Below are positions 1 to 6,132 of a stretch of 16,440 nucleotides of DNA, piece after piece. A program made the position numbers and the translations under genes. Position 1 is the first letter of the stretch; every line of letters starts with the position of its first letter. The notes under the pieces are model-generated. The model worked only from the letters and a program-made list of their open reading frames with translations, was not told the origin of the DNA and searched no databases. The DNA comes from Eubacteriales bacterium (GTDB lineage: Bacteria > Bacillota_A > Clostridia > Christensenellales > Aristaeellaceae), in the NCBI GenBank assembly GCA_030528845.1, contig JAUMYC010000032.1, forward strand, positions 1-16,440, written 5' to 3'.

Positions 1-38
1 ACAAACAGAACGGCTGTCCCCGCAGCGCGCTCCTCGCC

Positions 39-98
39 TGTAGGGGCGACCCTTGCGGTCGCCCGTCTCCCCGGGTCGGCACAAGGCTGACCCCTACA
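39..98. repeat. 60-bp element with inverted ends, copy 1
   Basis: The element starts TGTAGGGG and ends CCCCTACA. Each 27-bp end is itself a hairpin: GGGCGACC/GGTCGCCC around CTTGC on the left, and GGGTCGGC with GCTGACCC around ACAAG on the right. The two ends are inverted copies of each other at TGTAGGGG, the CCTTGCG core and CCCG, but differ in the hairpin arms. This is a REP/MITE-like architecture. No transposase is nearby, so any mobilisation would be in trans. Confidence 0.75.
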
Positions 99-133
99 AA
101 CAGAACTGCTGTCCCCACAGCGCGCTCCTCGCC

Positions 134-193
134 TGTAGGGGCGACCCTTGCGGTCGCCCGTCATTTCGGGTCGGCGCAAGGCCGACCCCTACA
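134..193. repeat. 60-bp element with inverted ends, copy 2
   Basis: This is the second copy, exactly 95 bp after the first. Its left 26 bp (135-160) are identical to copy 1. Its right hairpin is a cleaner palindrome (GGGTCGGC, GCAAG, GCCGACCC) than in copy 1. The centre differs (TCATTT against TCTCCC), so the copies have diverged in the loop and kept the arms. Confidence 0.75.
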
Positions 194-246
194 AACAAAA
201 ACGCCGTTCCCTCTCCAAAACGCGGACAGGGAACGGCTTCTTTTTT
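191..246. terminator. Bidirectional intrinsic terminator
   Basis: A perfect 10-bp stem, GCCGTTCCCT (203-212) with AGGGAACGGC (228-237), has a 15-nt loop. On the minus strand it is followed by GTTTTTGTTTGT, on the plus strand by TTCTTTTTT. It lies just downstream of the minus-strand gene ending at 261, so its main role is probably to end the 2784-to-261 operon. Confidence 0.85.
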
Positions 247-260
247 ATGCATCTTTACGT

Positions 261-941
261 TCAACCGCCGTATCTCTCGGCAAATTTGCCCGGCACGAAC
301 TTTGCCCTGCGTGAAGGGCATTCGCCGCGCGCGCAATATTCGCAGCTGACGAAATCGACCTCGGAGGCGTAATACAGCCCGGAGCCGGATTTGATCGGCA
401 GCATGAGGAACGTATCGGTCAGCTCCACGCCGATCTTTCCGTACACATCGCCGACCAGCGCAAACAGGGGCTTCTGCTCGCTGATGGGCCAGTCCGGCAA
501 GGAGCCGGGGTTCATGCCAAAGAGCCTCTGCTCGCCGGAAAGCTCGCGCAGCCGCGCATGCGCCGCAAGGCTGACCGAGCGCAGGAGCTGCTCGGAGATG
601 GAATCCACCCAGAAGCGCGCGAGCGGATCTTCACAGGAGAGAGCGAGCTCGTAGATCTCCCGTCCGCAGGTGGCGACATATGCATAGGCCTCTTTCACGC
701 CCTGCATGTTCACATGCAGCATGCGGCTGTGAAAGAGCTGCTCGCCGATGCGCACGTCGTCGTTTTCCAGCAGCTGCACCGGAGCCCTGCGCCATGCAAA
801 CTTGGGCTGCGCTATGGCGGCGCAGCGCGCATGCAGCGCGGCGAACTCCTCTAAATCCTCTTCAAAGACGTGCAGGCGCTCGGCCATGTGCTCCGCGTCC
901 GGCAGCGTATACGGCAGGTCCTTCCATACGGCGTTCTCCAA
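261..941 (-). CDS. Vitamin B12-dependent methionine synthase activation-domain protein (stand-alone)
   Basis: The 226-residue protein resembles the C-terminal activation domain of cobalamin-dependent methionine synthase (MetH), which binds S-adenosylmethionine during reductive reactivation of the cobalamin. The clearest family segments are NPGSLPDWPISEQKPLF (about 144-160), then IGVELTD and LPIKSGSGLYY (about 170-191). A C-terminal cluster Cys200-x2-Cys203-x4-Cys208 is absent from E. coli MetH as far as I recall and may hold a metal or iron-sulfur centre. The start is TTG at 939-941: the in-frame TGA at 948-950 is the stop of the upstream gene, and AAGGAGG lies just before. It is the last gene of a three-gene operon. 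No metH partner is in the window, so its client corrinoid protein is unknown. Family assignment is firm; the exact function is inferred. Confidence 0.8.
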   Translation of the reverse strand: MENAVWKDLPYTLPDAEHMAERLHVFEEDLEEFAALHARCAAIAQPKFAWRRAPVQLLENDDVRIGEQLFHSRMLHVNMQGVKEAYAYVATCGREIYELALSCEDPLARFWVDSISEQLLRSVSLAAHARLRELSGEQRLFGMNPGSLPDWPISEQKPLFALVGDVYGKIGVELTDTFLMLPIKSGSGLYYASEVDFVSCEYCARGECPSRRAKFVPGKFAERYGG

Positions 942-947
942 TGTTCC

Positions 948-1634
948 TCATTCCTCCTTGAGAATGATCTCCTGCAGCTGCATCAGATCGGTGATCGTGT
1001 ATTCGGGCGCGCGCTCGAGCGTGCAGGGCAGGCCCTGCGGATTATACCAGCAGGCGTCCACCCCGGCCCTCTGCGCGCCGAGGATATCGCTGCCGAGGCT
1101 GTCGCCCACCATCAGGGCGCGCTCCTTCGGGCAGCGCATGCGGCGCAGCGCCGCTTCGATCAGCCGCGGGTCGGGCTTGAAAAAGCCTTCCTCGCCGGAA
1201 ATGACCAGCTCTTTTATATAGGGGCGCAGCTCGCAGCGGTCGAACCGCCCGTGCTGCACAAAGGGGATGCCGTTTGTGACGATGGCGATGGGCACGAGCC
1301 GCGCAAGCGCGCGCACGGCCTCCGCCGCTCCGGGCAGCAGCTGAGACTGGCGCGAGAGCGCCTCGATATACAGCTGCGGCGTCTTTTCCAGATCGGCCTC
1401 GATGCCGTAATGCTCGGCCAGCTCCCGAAAGCGGCGCACGCGCAGCTCGTCCTGCGTGATCAGCCCCTTTTCCAGATCGGCCCAGCAGGCTGCGTTGATG
1501 CGCGAATAGACCTGCGGCGCCTGCGGATCCGTGATCTGCAGATGCTCCAGCACGCAGACGAGCGCTTCCCGCTCCGCCGTGTGAAAATCGTAGATGGTCA
1601 TGTCCGCGTCCATGAGCAGCACGTCGTATCGCAT
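948..1634 (-). CDS. HAD-superfamily phosphatase, YjjG-like (pyrimidine nucleotidase type)
   Basis: The 228-residue protein carries all four HAD motifs: DADMT at 9-13 (Asp9 nucleophile, Asp11 acid/base), VTNG with Thr120, Lys153 in GFFKPD, and VGDSLGSD with Asp178 and Asp183. The cap between motifs I and II is a helical C1 type. The pattern GFFKPDPRLIEAAL and VGDSLGSDILGAQRAG matches YjjG, a cytosolic 5'-nucleotidase that removes phosphate from non-canonical pyrimidine nucleotides; substrate is inferred from similarity only. It is the middle gene of the minus-strand operon, 37 bp after the glycosyltransferase, and its stop overlaps the ribosome site of the next gene. A related HAD phosphatase with another substrate cannot be excluded. 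Confidence 0.85.
   Translation of the reverse strand: MRYDVLLMDADMTIYDFHTAEREALVCVLEHLQITDPQAPQVYSRINAACWADLEKGLITQDELRVRRFRELAEHYGIEADLEKTPQLYIEALSRQSQLLPGAAEAVRALARLVPIAIVTNGIPFVQHGRFDRCELRPYIKELVISGEEGFFKPDPRLIEAALRRMRCPKERALMVGDSLGSDILGAQRAGVDACWYNPQGLPCTLERAPEYTITDLMQLQEIILKEE
951..959 (-). promoter_or_regulatory. Ribosome binding site deciding a TTG start
   Basis: AAGGAGGAA on the minus strand overlaps the last codons of the HAD gene and precedes the TTG at 939-941 by about 11 nt from the end of GGAGG. An ATG at 949-951 is in the wrong frame, and the next in-frame ATG is codon 18, so TTG is the best start. Confidence 0.65.
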
Positions 1635-1671
1635 GGCCCTCGTCCTCTCTTTCTTCTGTGCGGGCAGGCGC

Positions 1672-2784
1672 TCAGACCCGGCCCATCACATAGCGCACGA
1701 TGTCCTCCGCCGCGCGCGCGTTGGTGTTCGCCTTCTGCGCGCTGATCATCGCCTGCTGCAGCTCCGGTCTCTCCAGCAGGCGGATGGCGGCGTCGGCCGT
1801 CTCCGCGGGCGTTTCGGCGGAAACGGACATGCCGAAATGATTGAAAAACTGCTGGTTGTCCGTCTCGCAGCCGGGGATGGGCGCCATATGCACCAGCGGC
1901 ACGTTCTTCACCGCGGCTTCCGTGCTCGAAAGCCCGCCGGGCTTGGAGAGCATGATGTCGCAGGCGTCCATGTAGAGGTCGGCCTGGTTGGTATAGTCGA
2001 TCACATGCACGCGCGTGTCGTCGCCAAAGCGCGCGCGCAGCGAGCTCTTGAGCCGCTCGTTGTTGCCGCCCAGCACCACGATGTTGGTCTTGTCGCGCAT
2101 GCGGTTGCGCAGCAGGCGCACCATGTCTTCGATATTGCCAAAGCCCATGCTGCCGCCCATGATCAGGATGATCGGCGCTTCCTGCGGAAGATGCAGGCTG
2201 CGCCTCGCTTCGTCCTTGTCCGCCTTGCGGGAGAATTTTTCCAAAGTGGGGATGCCGGAGACGAAAACACGCTCCTCGCCCACGCCCCGGCGCAGGAAAT
2301 CCGCCGTGATGGAATCGTGCGGGATGAAAAACGCGTCGGTGGACGTCTCCTCCGCAAAAGGACAGCAGTCGTAGTCGGTGGAGATGAGATAGGTGCGGAT
2401 GTTGTTCATCCGGTATTTCTTGCGGATGTGCGTCAGGCACTGCGCGGGGAAAATATGCGTCATGAGCACGGTATCGATGCGGTTGTCCGCCAGATAGCGA
2501 TAGAGCGTGTGCGCATAGCCCGCGTTGGCGATATAGGAGGCCGAGCGCCTCTTCGGCGAGCTGATGGCCTCGCAGGCGCGATAGCCCGCGCCGAACAGGC
2601 CCGGCGCGCGCACGGTCAGCCCGACGTAAAACTCACAGATGAACTTGGAAAGGCTCTCCGAGGCAAAGGAGAGCGCGTCGAGCATCTGGCAGTCGACTCC
2701 GCTCTTGAGAAACTGCTCGCGCAGCGCGCTGCCCGCGGTGTTGTGGCCTGCCCCCGTGTTGCAGGAAAGGATCAAAGGTCTCAT
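1672..2784 (-). CDS. UgtP/MGDG synthase-like glycosyltransferase (GT28 family)
   Basis: The 370-residue protein is a GT-B fold enzyme of the group that transfers sugar from a UDP-sugar to diacylglycerol at the inner face of the membrane (UgtP/YpfP and monogalactosyldiacylglycerol synthase). Visible motifs are SCNTGAGHNTAG (7-18, acceptor-side loop), ILIMGGSMGFGN (206-217, start of the C-terminal Rossmann domain) and LSKPGGLSSTEA (279-290, UDP-sugar site). An upstream in-frame start at 2820 would add 12 residues, but GGAGG at 2794-2798 lies 9 nt before the ATG at 2782-2784, so that start is chosen. It is the first gene of the operon. The expected product is a glycolipid for membrane composition or lipoteichoic acid anchoring; the sugar is not predictable. 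Confidence 0.85.
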   Translation of the reverse strand: MRPLILSCNTGAGHNTAGSALREQFLKSGVDCQMLDALSFASESLSKFICEFYVGLTVRAPGLFGAGYRACEAISSPKRRSASYIANAGYAHTLYRYLADNRIDTVLMTHIFPAQCLTHIRKKYRMNNIRTYLISTDYDCCPFAEETSTDAFFIPHDSITADFLRRGVGEERVFVSGIPTLEKFSRKADKDEARRSLHLPQEAPIILIMGGSMGFGNIEDMVRLLRNRMRDKTNIVVLGGNNERLKSSLRARFGDDTRVHVIDYTNQADLYMDACDIMLSKPGGLSSTEAAVKNVPLVHMAPIPGCETDNQQFFNHFGMSVSAETPAETADAAIRLLERPELQQAMISAQKANTNARAAEDIVRYVMGRV

Positions 2785-2924
2785 TGCAATCAGCCTCCGT
2801 TCTTGCAGAAAAGAACGCAACGCAGAAATCGTGTATATCGTTCATGCGCTGGAACGCCCGGCGCGCTTCTTGCTTCTTACAGGCGCATGCGAGGCGCTCT
2901 CCCGCCCCCATTTTGCCATACTAT

Positions 2925-2953
2925 ATTATAGCAAAGAGCGCCCTCTCCCGCAA
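2925..2953 (-). promoter_or_regulatory. Sigma-A type promoter for the minus-strand operon
   Basis: On the minus strand TTGCGG (2948-2953) is followed after 17 bp by a perfect TATAAT (2925-2930). It would start transcription near 2918, giving a leader of about 135 nt to the glycosyltransferase start. Confidence 0.75.
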
Positions 2954-3010
2954 CCGAATACGCGCGATAAACTCCGGCAAGTGTTCGACAAAACCGGCGA
3001 AGAGCGCAAA

Positions 3011-3036
3011 AATATCGTTGCAAGAGTGCAAATATT
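3011..3036. promoter_or_regulatory. Operator-like dyad over the -35 box
   Basis: TTGCA (3018-3022) and TGCAA (3027-3031) form an inverted repeat around AGAG, extended by AATAT (3011-3015) and ATATT (3032-3036). The dyad covers the -35 box and half the spacer of the plus promoter, where a repressor would act. No regulator gene is adjacent, so a function is inferred from placement only. Confidence 0.4.
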
Positions 3037-3046
3037 GTATTATACT
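3018..3046 (+). promoter_or_regulatory. Sigma-A type promoter for the secreted protein
   Basis: TTGCAA (3018-3023) is followed after 17 bp by TATACT (3041-3046). The local sequence is AT-rich in an otherwise GC-rich region. The predicted start is near 3053. Confidence 0.75.
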
Positions 3047-3209
3047 ACACATTGTATACACATATCCGCAGGCGCCCGCAGGGAACAAAAGGCGCCCCGC
3101 GCGCGTCTGAACAACGAACACAAACACAAAACAAACCGCCCGCCCAGCGGGCCATGCCGGGCGCAGACCGCCCGCCGCATGCAAACCATATCGGAGGGGG
3201 AACCACCAT

Positions 3210-3698
3210 ATGAAATTACGCCGCATCCTGTGTCTGATGCTGCTGGCCTGTCTGCTGACCGCGGCGGCGCACGCCGGCTCCGACGAATACCGCGGCACTC
3301 TGCCGGAGGAAATGTTCCTCAACGCCAAGCAGGCGCTGAGCCTGATGAGCTACGGCGAATACGAAGCCGCTCTGGAGACGCTCGGGCTCGACCCGGCGCA
3401 GGCGGGCGACTTCCGCTTCTTTGCCGAGGCCAGCTTCACTTCCCTTTTTGACGGAGTGCAGCTGGAAGTGGCCGTGGCCTGTCTGACGGACGATTACGGC
3501 TGGATCCTGGCCATCCCGCTTTGGGAGCCGGACGCCATCGACGTGGAGACCTTCCTGCTCCATTCCTCCGACGGCCAGACCTTCGACGGCTACACCTCCG
3601 CCACTTGGGAGTTCGTCGACGAGCTCCTGCCCAAGAGCAAGGACACCATCTGGTACGACCGCTATGAGCCCGGCGACAAATTCGTCGTGGCAGACTGA
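3210..3698 (+). CDS. Small secreted protein of unknown function
   Basis: The 162-residue protein begins with a typical Sec signal peptide: MKLRR, a hydrophobic stretch, then a probable cleavage after Ala-His-Ala at residue 22. The mature part of about 140 residues is acidic, has one Cys (in AVACLTDD), several Trp and Tyr, and no motif that I recognise. The segment MLLPEEM-like start is followed by helices (NAKQALSLMSYGEYEAALETL) and then a probable beta-rich part. GGAGGGGG lies about 10 nt before the ATG. The gene is monocistronic, with its own promoter and a perfect terminator. An extracytoplasmic role is likely; nothing more can be said. Confidence 0.75.
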   Translation: MKLRRILCLMLLACLLTAAAHAGSDEYRGTLPEEMFLNAKQALSLMSYGEYEAALETLGLDPAQAGDFRFFAEASFTSLFDGVQLEVAVACLTDDYGWILAIPLWEPDAIDVETFLLHSSDGQTFDGYTSATWEFVDELLPKSKDTIWYDRYEPGDKFVVAD

Positions 3699-3720
3699 AC
3701 CCGGCCCCTGCAAGCGCATG

Positions 3721-3756
3721 AAAAGAGCTCCCTTCTTCGGAAGGGAGCTCTTTTTT
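3721..3756. terminator. Perfect bidirectional terminator
   Basis: A 15-bp perfect stem, AAAAGAGCTCCCTTC (3721-3735) with GAAGGGAGCTCTTTT (3740-3754), closes on a TTCG tetraloop. It has T-runs on both strands and sits between two convergent genes (stops at 3698 and 3772), so it serves both. Confidence 0.95.
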
Positions 3757-3771
3757 GCATATGCCGCCGCG

Positions 3772-4281
3772 TTATTCGTCTTTTGGTGCCTGCTCCGCCT
3801 CGGACTGTTCGGGCTCGGGCTGTTCTTCGGCCTGCGGCCAGGTGATCTCCACGCCCTCTTCCGCCTCGACCTCCGGCTCCTGCGCCGCTTCCTGCGGCTC
3901 GGGCTCGGGTTCGGGCTCGGGCTCTTCGAACTTTGCGCCGCACGCGCCGCAATAGCGCGATGTGTTGGGCGAGACTTCGCCGCAGCTCTTGCAGCGGCGC
4001 ACCTGACGGATCACGTCGATCTGCTTTTGCAGCTGTTCGATCTCCACGTCGAGCGCTTCCACCTGCAGACAGAGCTGCTCGAGCTCGTCGCTCTCCTGAC
4101 AGCGGCCCGCGCGGATGGAGAAGAAGATCTTGCCGATCTCTCCGTAGAGGCGCTCAGCCTCCGTGCGCTTGAACGCGATCTGTCCGTTCAGTTTCGTCGT
4201 CTCCGCAAGCTCCTTGGCTCTCGCGCCAAAGGTGCGCGCGGTATCTCCGGCCTTTTTGCTCCAATCGTCCCAAATGGCCAT
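3772..4281 (-). CDS. Zinc-ribbon protein with coiled coil and acidic Glu-Pro tail
   Basis: The 169-residue protein has an N-terminal helical region (about 1-95, with heptad-like leucines at 67-95 suggesting a coiled coil), a zinc ribbon Cys97-x2-Cys100-x10-Cys111-x2-Cys114, and a very acidic tail that opens with EPEPEPEPEP at about 120-129. There is no signal peptide or membrane segment, so it should be cytosolic. Proteins of this layout are widespread in Clostridia and uncharacterised. The ATG at 4279-4281 is preferred to the GTG at 4290, because AAGGAG is about 10 nt before the ATG and nearly touches the GTG. It has its own promoter at 4335-4363. Confidence 0.8.
   Translation of the reverse strand: MAIWDDWSKKAGDTARTFGARAKELAETTKLNGQIAFKRTEAERLYGEIGKIFFSIRAGRCQESDELEQLCLQVEALDVEIEQLQKQIDVIRQVRRCKSCGEVSPNTSRYCGACGAKFEEPEPEPEPEPQEAAQEPEVEAEEGVEITWPQAEEQPEPEQSEAEQAPKDE
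3896..3924. repeat. GGGCTC hexamer microsatellite within the zinc-ribbon gene
   Basis: About five hexamer units, one of them GGGTTC, encode the EPEPEPEPEP tract on the minus strand. The unit keeps the frame, so slippage would change tail length in two-residue steps. Confidence 0.75.
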
Positions 4282-4334
4282 TATTCTCACTCTCCTTTAT
4301 CTCATCCCGTCGTTCCGCCTGTTCTCTTATGCAT

Positions 4335-4363
4335 AGCATACCCCAAATCCGCAAAAAATGCAA
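4335..4363 (-). promoter_or_regulatory. Promoter for the zinc-ribbon gene
   Basis: On the minus strand TTGCAT (4358-4363) is followed after 17 bp by TATGCT (4335-4340). The predicted leader is about 45 nt. The -10 matches the consensus at four of six positions. Confidence 0.5.
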
Positions 4364-4422
4364 CCGGGGCCATTCGCCGGCCATAGGCCGCGAGGAAATA
4401 CAACGCAAAAGGAGGCCCGGCC

Positions 4423-5157
4423 ATGCCCACGATCTTTCTGCGCGCCGTAATACTCTATGTCCTGATGATCGCCGCGATTCGCGCGCTCGGCAAGCGGCAG
4501 CTGAGCCAGTTCCAGCCCTATGAATTCGTCATGACCGTCGTCATCGCGGATCTCGTCTCCGCGCCGATCTCGGACGTCTCCACGCCGCTGCTTTACGGGC
4601 TTTTGCCCATCGCCGCGCTGATCATCCTGCACACGGTGCTGACGCTGGTCTGCCTGCGCTCGGACAGGGCGCGCTCGATCATCTCCGGCCGTCCTTCGAT
4701 CGTCATGAACCGGGGCGTGGTGGACATCGGCGAGCTGGAAAACTTGGGCATGAGCGTGTCGGACCTGCTCGAGGGGATCCGCAGCTGCGGCATCCTGCAC
4801 CCGGAGGACGTGGAGGCCGTGATCGTCGAATCCAACGGCACGGTCAACGCGTTTGCGAAAAAAACGGCCTCTCCCGCCGAGGCGCGGGACGCGGGCGTGG
4901 CCGTGCAGGAGGACGGCATCCCCCTTCTGCTCGTCGCCGCGGGCGCGGTGCAGCAGCGCAACCTGCGCAGGGCGGGCCGGAGCGAGCGCTGGCTGCGCGG
5001 CCTGCTGGCCGAACACGGCCTGCGCCTGCAGCAGGTGCTCTACGCCTCGCTCAACACCGACGGCGCGCTGCACCTGCAGGAGACGAGCGGGCGCTTGCGC
5101 TGCATCGACACCGGGCAGCCCATTGAGCAGGATGCGCGAGGGGGCGGGCAGGCATGA
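4423..5157 (+). CDS. YetF/DUF421 family membrane protein
   Basis: The 244-residue protein has three N-terminal hydrophobic segments (about 3-20, 33-50, 56-78) and a cytoplasmic YetF-type domain. The family signature is clear: LGKRQLSQFQPYEFVMTVVI (22-41) followed by ADLVSAPISD, and later PSIVMNRGVVDIGELENLGM and DLLEGIRSCGI, which matches the tandem-domain pattern of this family. The C-terminal part (about 150-244) is more variable. AAAGGAGG is 7 nt before the ATG. It overlaps the next gene by four bases (ATGA), so the two are translationally coupled. The molecular function of YetF proteins is unsettled; in Bacillus relatives they are linked to the spore or cell envelope. Confidence 0.85.
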   Translation: MPTIFLRAVILYVLMIAAIRALGKRQLSQFQPYEFVMTVVIADLVSAPISDVSTPLLYGLLPIAALIILHTVLTLVCLRSDRARSIISGRPSIVMNRGVVDIGELENLGMSVSDLLEGIRSCGILHPEDVEAVIVESNGTVNAFAKKTASPAEARDAGVAVQEDGIPLLLVAAGAVQQRNLRRAGRSERWLRGLLAEHGLRLQQVLYASLNTDGALHLQETSGRLRCIDTGQPIEQDARGGGQA

Positions 5158-5537
5158 AAAAAATGATCGCGCTTTCCCTTATCCTTTTGCTGCTGACGGG
5201 CCTGCTCTGCTGCGGCAGCACGCGCCTGATCCACGGCACGCTCGACCGCATGGCCGACCTGCACGAGCAGATCCTCTCCTATACCGATTCAGACGAAAAA
5301 GAGCGCGCTTTGGTTGCGCTCACGCAGATGGCGCAGCTCTGGACAGGGGCGAGCCGCTGGCTGGAAATGCTGGCCGACCACGGCGACGTCCACAGCGTGC
5401 GCGAGCAGATCGTCTCCGCAAAGGCGCTGCTCGAGCACGACGACATCGCGCAGTACAGCCAGTGCATGGCCCTCGTGCGCGAGGGGCTTGAGCACATCCG
5501 GCGCAGCGAATCGCTCAGCCTGAACAATCTCCTCTAA
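5154..5537 (+). CDS. DUF4363 family protein
   Basis: The 127-residue protein has one N-terminal hydrophobic segment (about 3-20, with Cys19-Cys20 at its end, which could be a signal or anchor), and the remainder is a helical domain facing outside. The pattern SYTDSDEKERALVALTQMAQLWTGASRWLEMLADH, read as separate segments, fits DUF4363. The ATG overlaps the stop of the YetF-like gene. DUF421 and DUF4363 genes are often neighbours in Clostridia, which supports both calls and suggests a membrane complex. The stop is only four bases from the stop of the convergent tadA, with no terminator visible. Confidence 0.8.
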   Translation: MKKMIALSLILLLLTGLLCCGSTRLIHGTLDRMADLHEQILSYTDSDEKERALVALTQMAQLWTGASRWLEMLADHGDVHSVREQIVSAKALLEHDDIAQYSQCMALVREGLEHIRRSESLSLNNLL

Positions 5538-5541
5538 AGGC

Positions 5542-5997
5542 TCATCGCCCGGCAAAGCGCAGCCTGCCCAGCATTTCCCGGCATTCCTCGCCGAGGCAGC
5601 CGCCCTCCGCCGCGCAGAACCAATCCAGCGCCGGGTCTTCCGTGATGCGGTAGAGGCTGCCGCAACAGCCGCGCTGCGCGTCCTGCGCGCCGAAAACGAG
5701 CCTGCCCAGCCGCGCGGCCACGATGGCCCCGGCGCACATGGCGCAGGGCTCGAGCGTGACATAGAGCGTGACCGAGCCGAGCCTGCGCGCGCCCAGCGCC
5801 TCCGCCGCGCGCCGCAGCGCGAGGATCTCGGCGTGCGCGGTCGGGTCGAAGGAGCATTCGCGCTCGTTATGCGACCGCGCTATGATCTTCCCTTCGCACA
5901 CGGCGACCGCGCCCACGGGGATCTCGCCCGCCTCCAGCGCCTTTTCGGCCTCAATAAGCGCCTCCCGCATAAAATTTTGATCATTTTGGGAAAACAT
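5542..5997 (-). CDS. tadA: tRNA-specific adenosine deaminase
   Basis: The 151-residue enzyme converts adenosine to inosine at the wobble position (34) of tRNA-Arg(ACG) in the cytosol. The deaminase motifs are complete: His55-Ala-Glu57 (zinc ligand and proton shuttle) and Pro84-Cys85-x2-Cys88 (zinc ligands). EIPVGAVAV (25-33) and VFGAQDAQRGCCGSLY (101-116) are also typical of TadA. The open frame extends far upstream to 7593, but homology starts at the ATG at 5995-5997, and AGGAGG lies about 11 nt before it. Length equals the usual 150-160 residues. It is a single gene, convergent with DUF4363 and divergent from the oxidoreductase. Confidence 0.93.
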   Translation of the reverse strand: MFSQNDQNFMREALIEAEKALEAGEIPVGAVAVCEGKIIARSHNERECSFDPTAHAEILALRRAAEALGARRLGSVTLYVTLEPCAMCAGAIVAARLGRLVFGAQDAQRGCCGSLYRITEDPALDWFCAAEGGCLGEECREMLGRLRFAGR

Positions 5998-6033
5998 AAG
6001 CGCAAAAACCTCCTGTTCGCGGGCCGCAGTTTG

Positions 6034-6042
6034 TGCTATACT
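6034..6042 (+). promoter_or_regulatory. Extended -10 promoter for the oxidoreductase
   Basis: TGC immediately precedes TATACT (6037-6042), an extended -10 element; no good -35 is seen at 17 bp. The surrounding CTATACTATAG is a palindrome, so the minus strand reads TATAGT here and could serve tadA in the opposite direction. Confidence 0.45.
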
Positions 6043-6132
6043 ATAGTTGTTGGGGTGTGTTCTTCTCCCCAAATGGTACAGGAAACAAAGGAAAATAGCA
6101 AGCGCAAGCTGCAAAACAGGAGGCAGATCAGC

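Larger units (their letters stand above)
1..211. repeat. Tandem 95-bp direct repeat (two full units and a partial third)
   Basis: Positions 1-95 and 96-190 are near-identical 95-bp units, both starting ACAAACAGAAC. A third unit starts at 191 and loses similarity after about 211, where the terminator hairpin begins. Position 1 falls exactly on a unit boundary, so more units may lie outside the window. Each unit contains one 60-bp element with palindromic ends (39-98 and 134-193) separated by about 35 bp that is also conserved. No gene was recognised in 1-260. The short reading frames here arise from the repeat and have no ribosome site. Confidence 0.9.
2785..3209. other. Divergent intergenic region with two promoters and structured leader
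   Basis: These 425 bp separate the glycosyltransferase operon (minus) from a secreted protein gene (plus). They hold one promoter for each side (2925-2953 minus, 3018-3046 plus), a dyad overlapping the plus promoter, and a plus-strand leader of about 155 nt. The leader contains a GGCGCC pair (3071-3076 with 3091-3096) and a GCCCGC/GCGGGC hairpin (3138-3143 with 3147-3152). I see no gene and no riboswitch class that I recognise. Confidence 0.7.

Noticed and set aside
1..190. CRISPR array
   Set aside because: The 95-bp period, only two units, and conserved rather than unique spacers exclude it. The palindromic ends fit a REP/MITE-like element better.
1594..2931. Plus-strand frame of 445 codons opposite the HAD and glycosyltransferase genes
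   Set aside because: It is antisense to two genes with complete catalytic motifs and has shadow-like composition.
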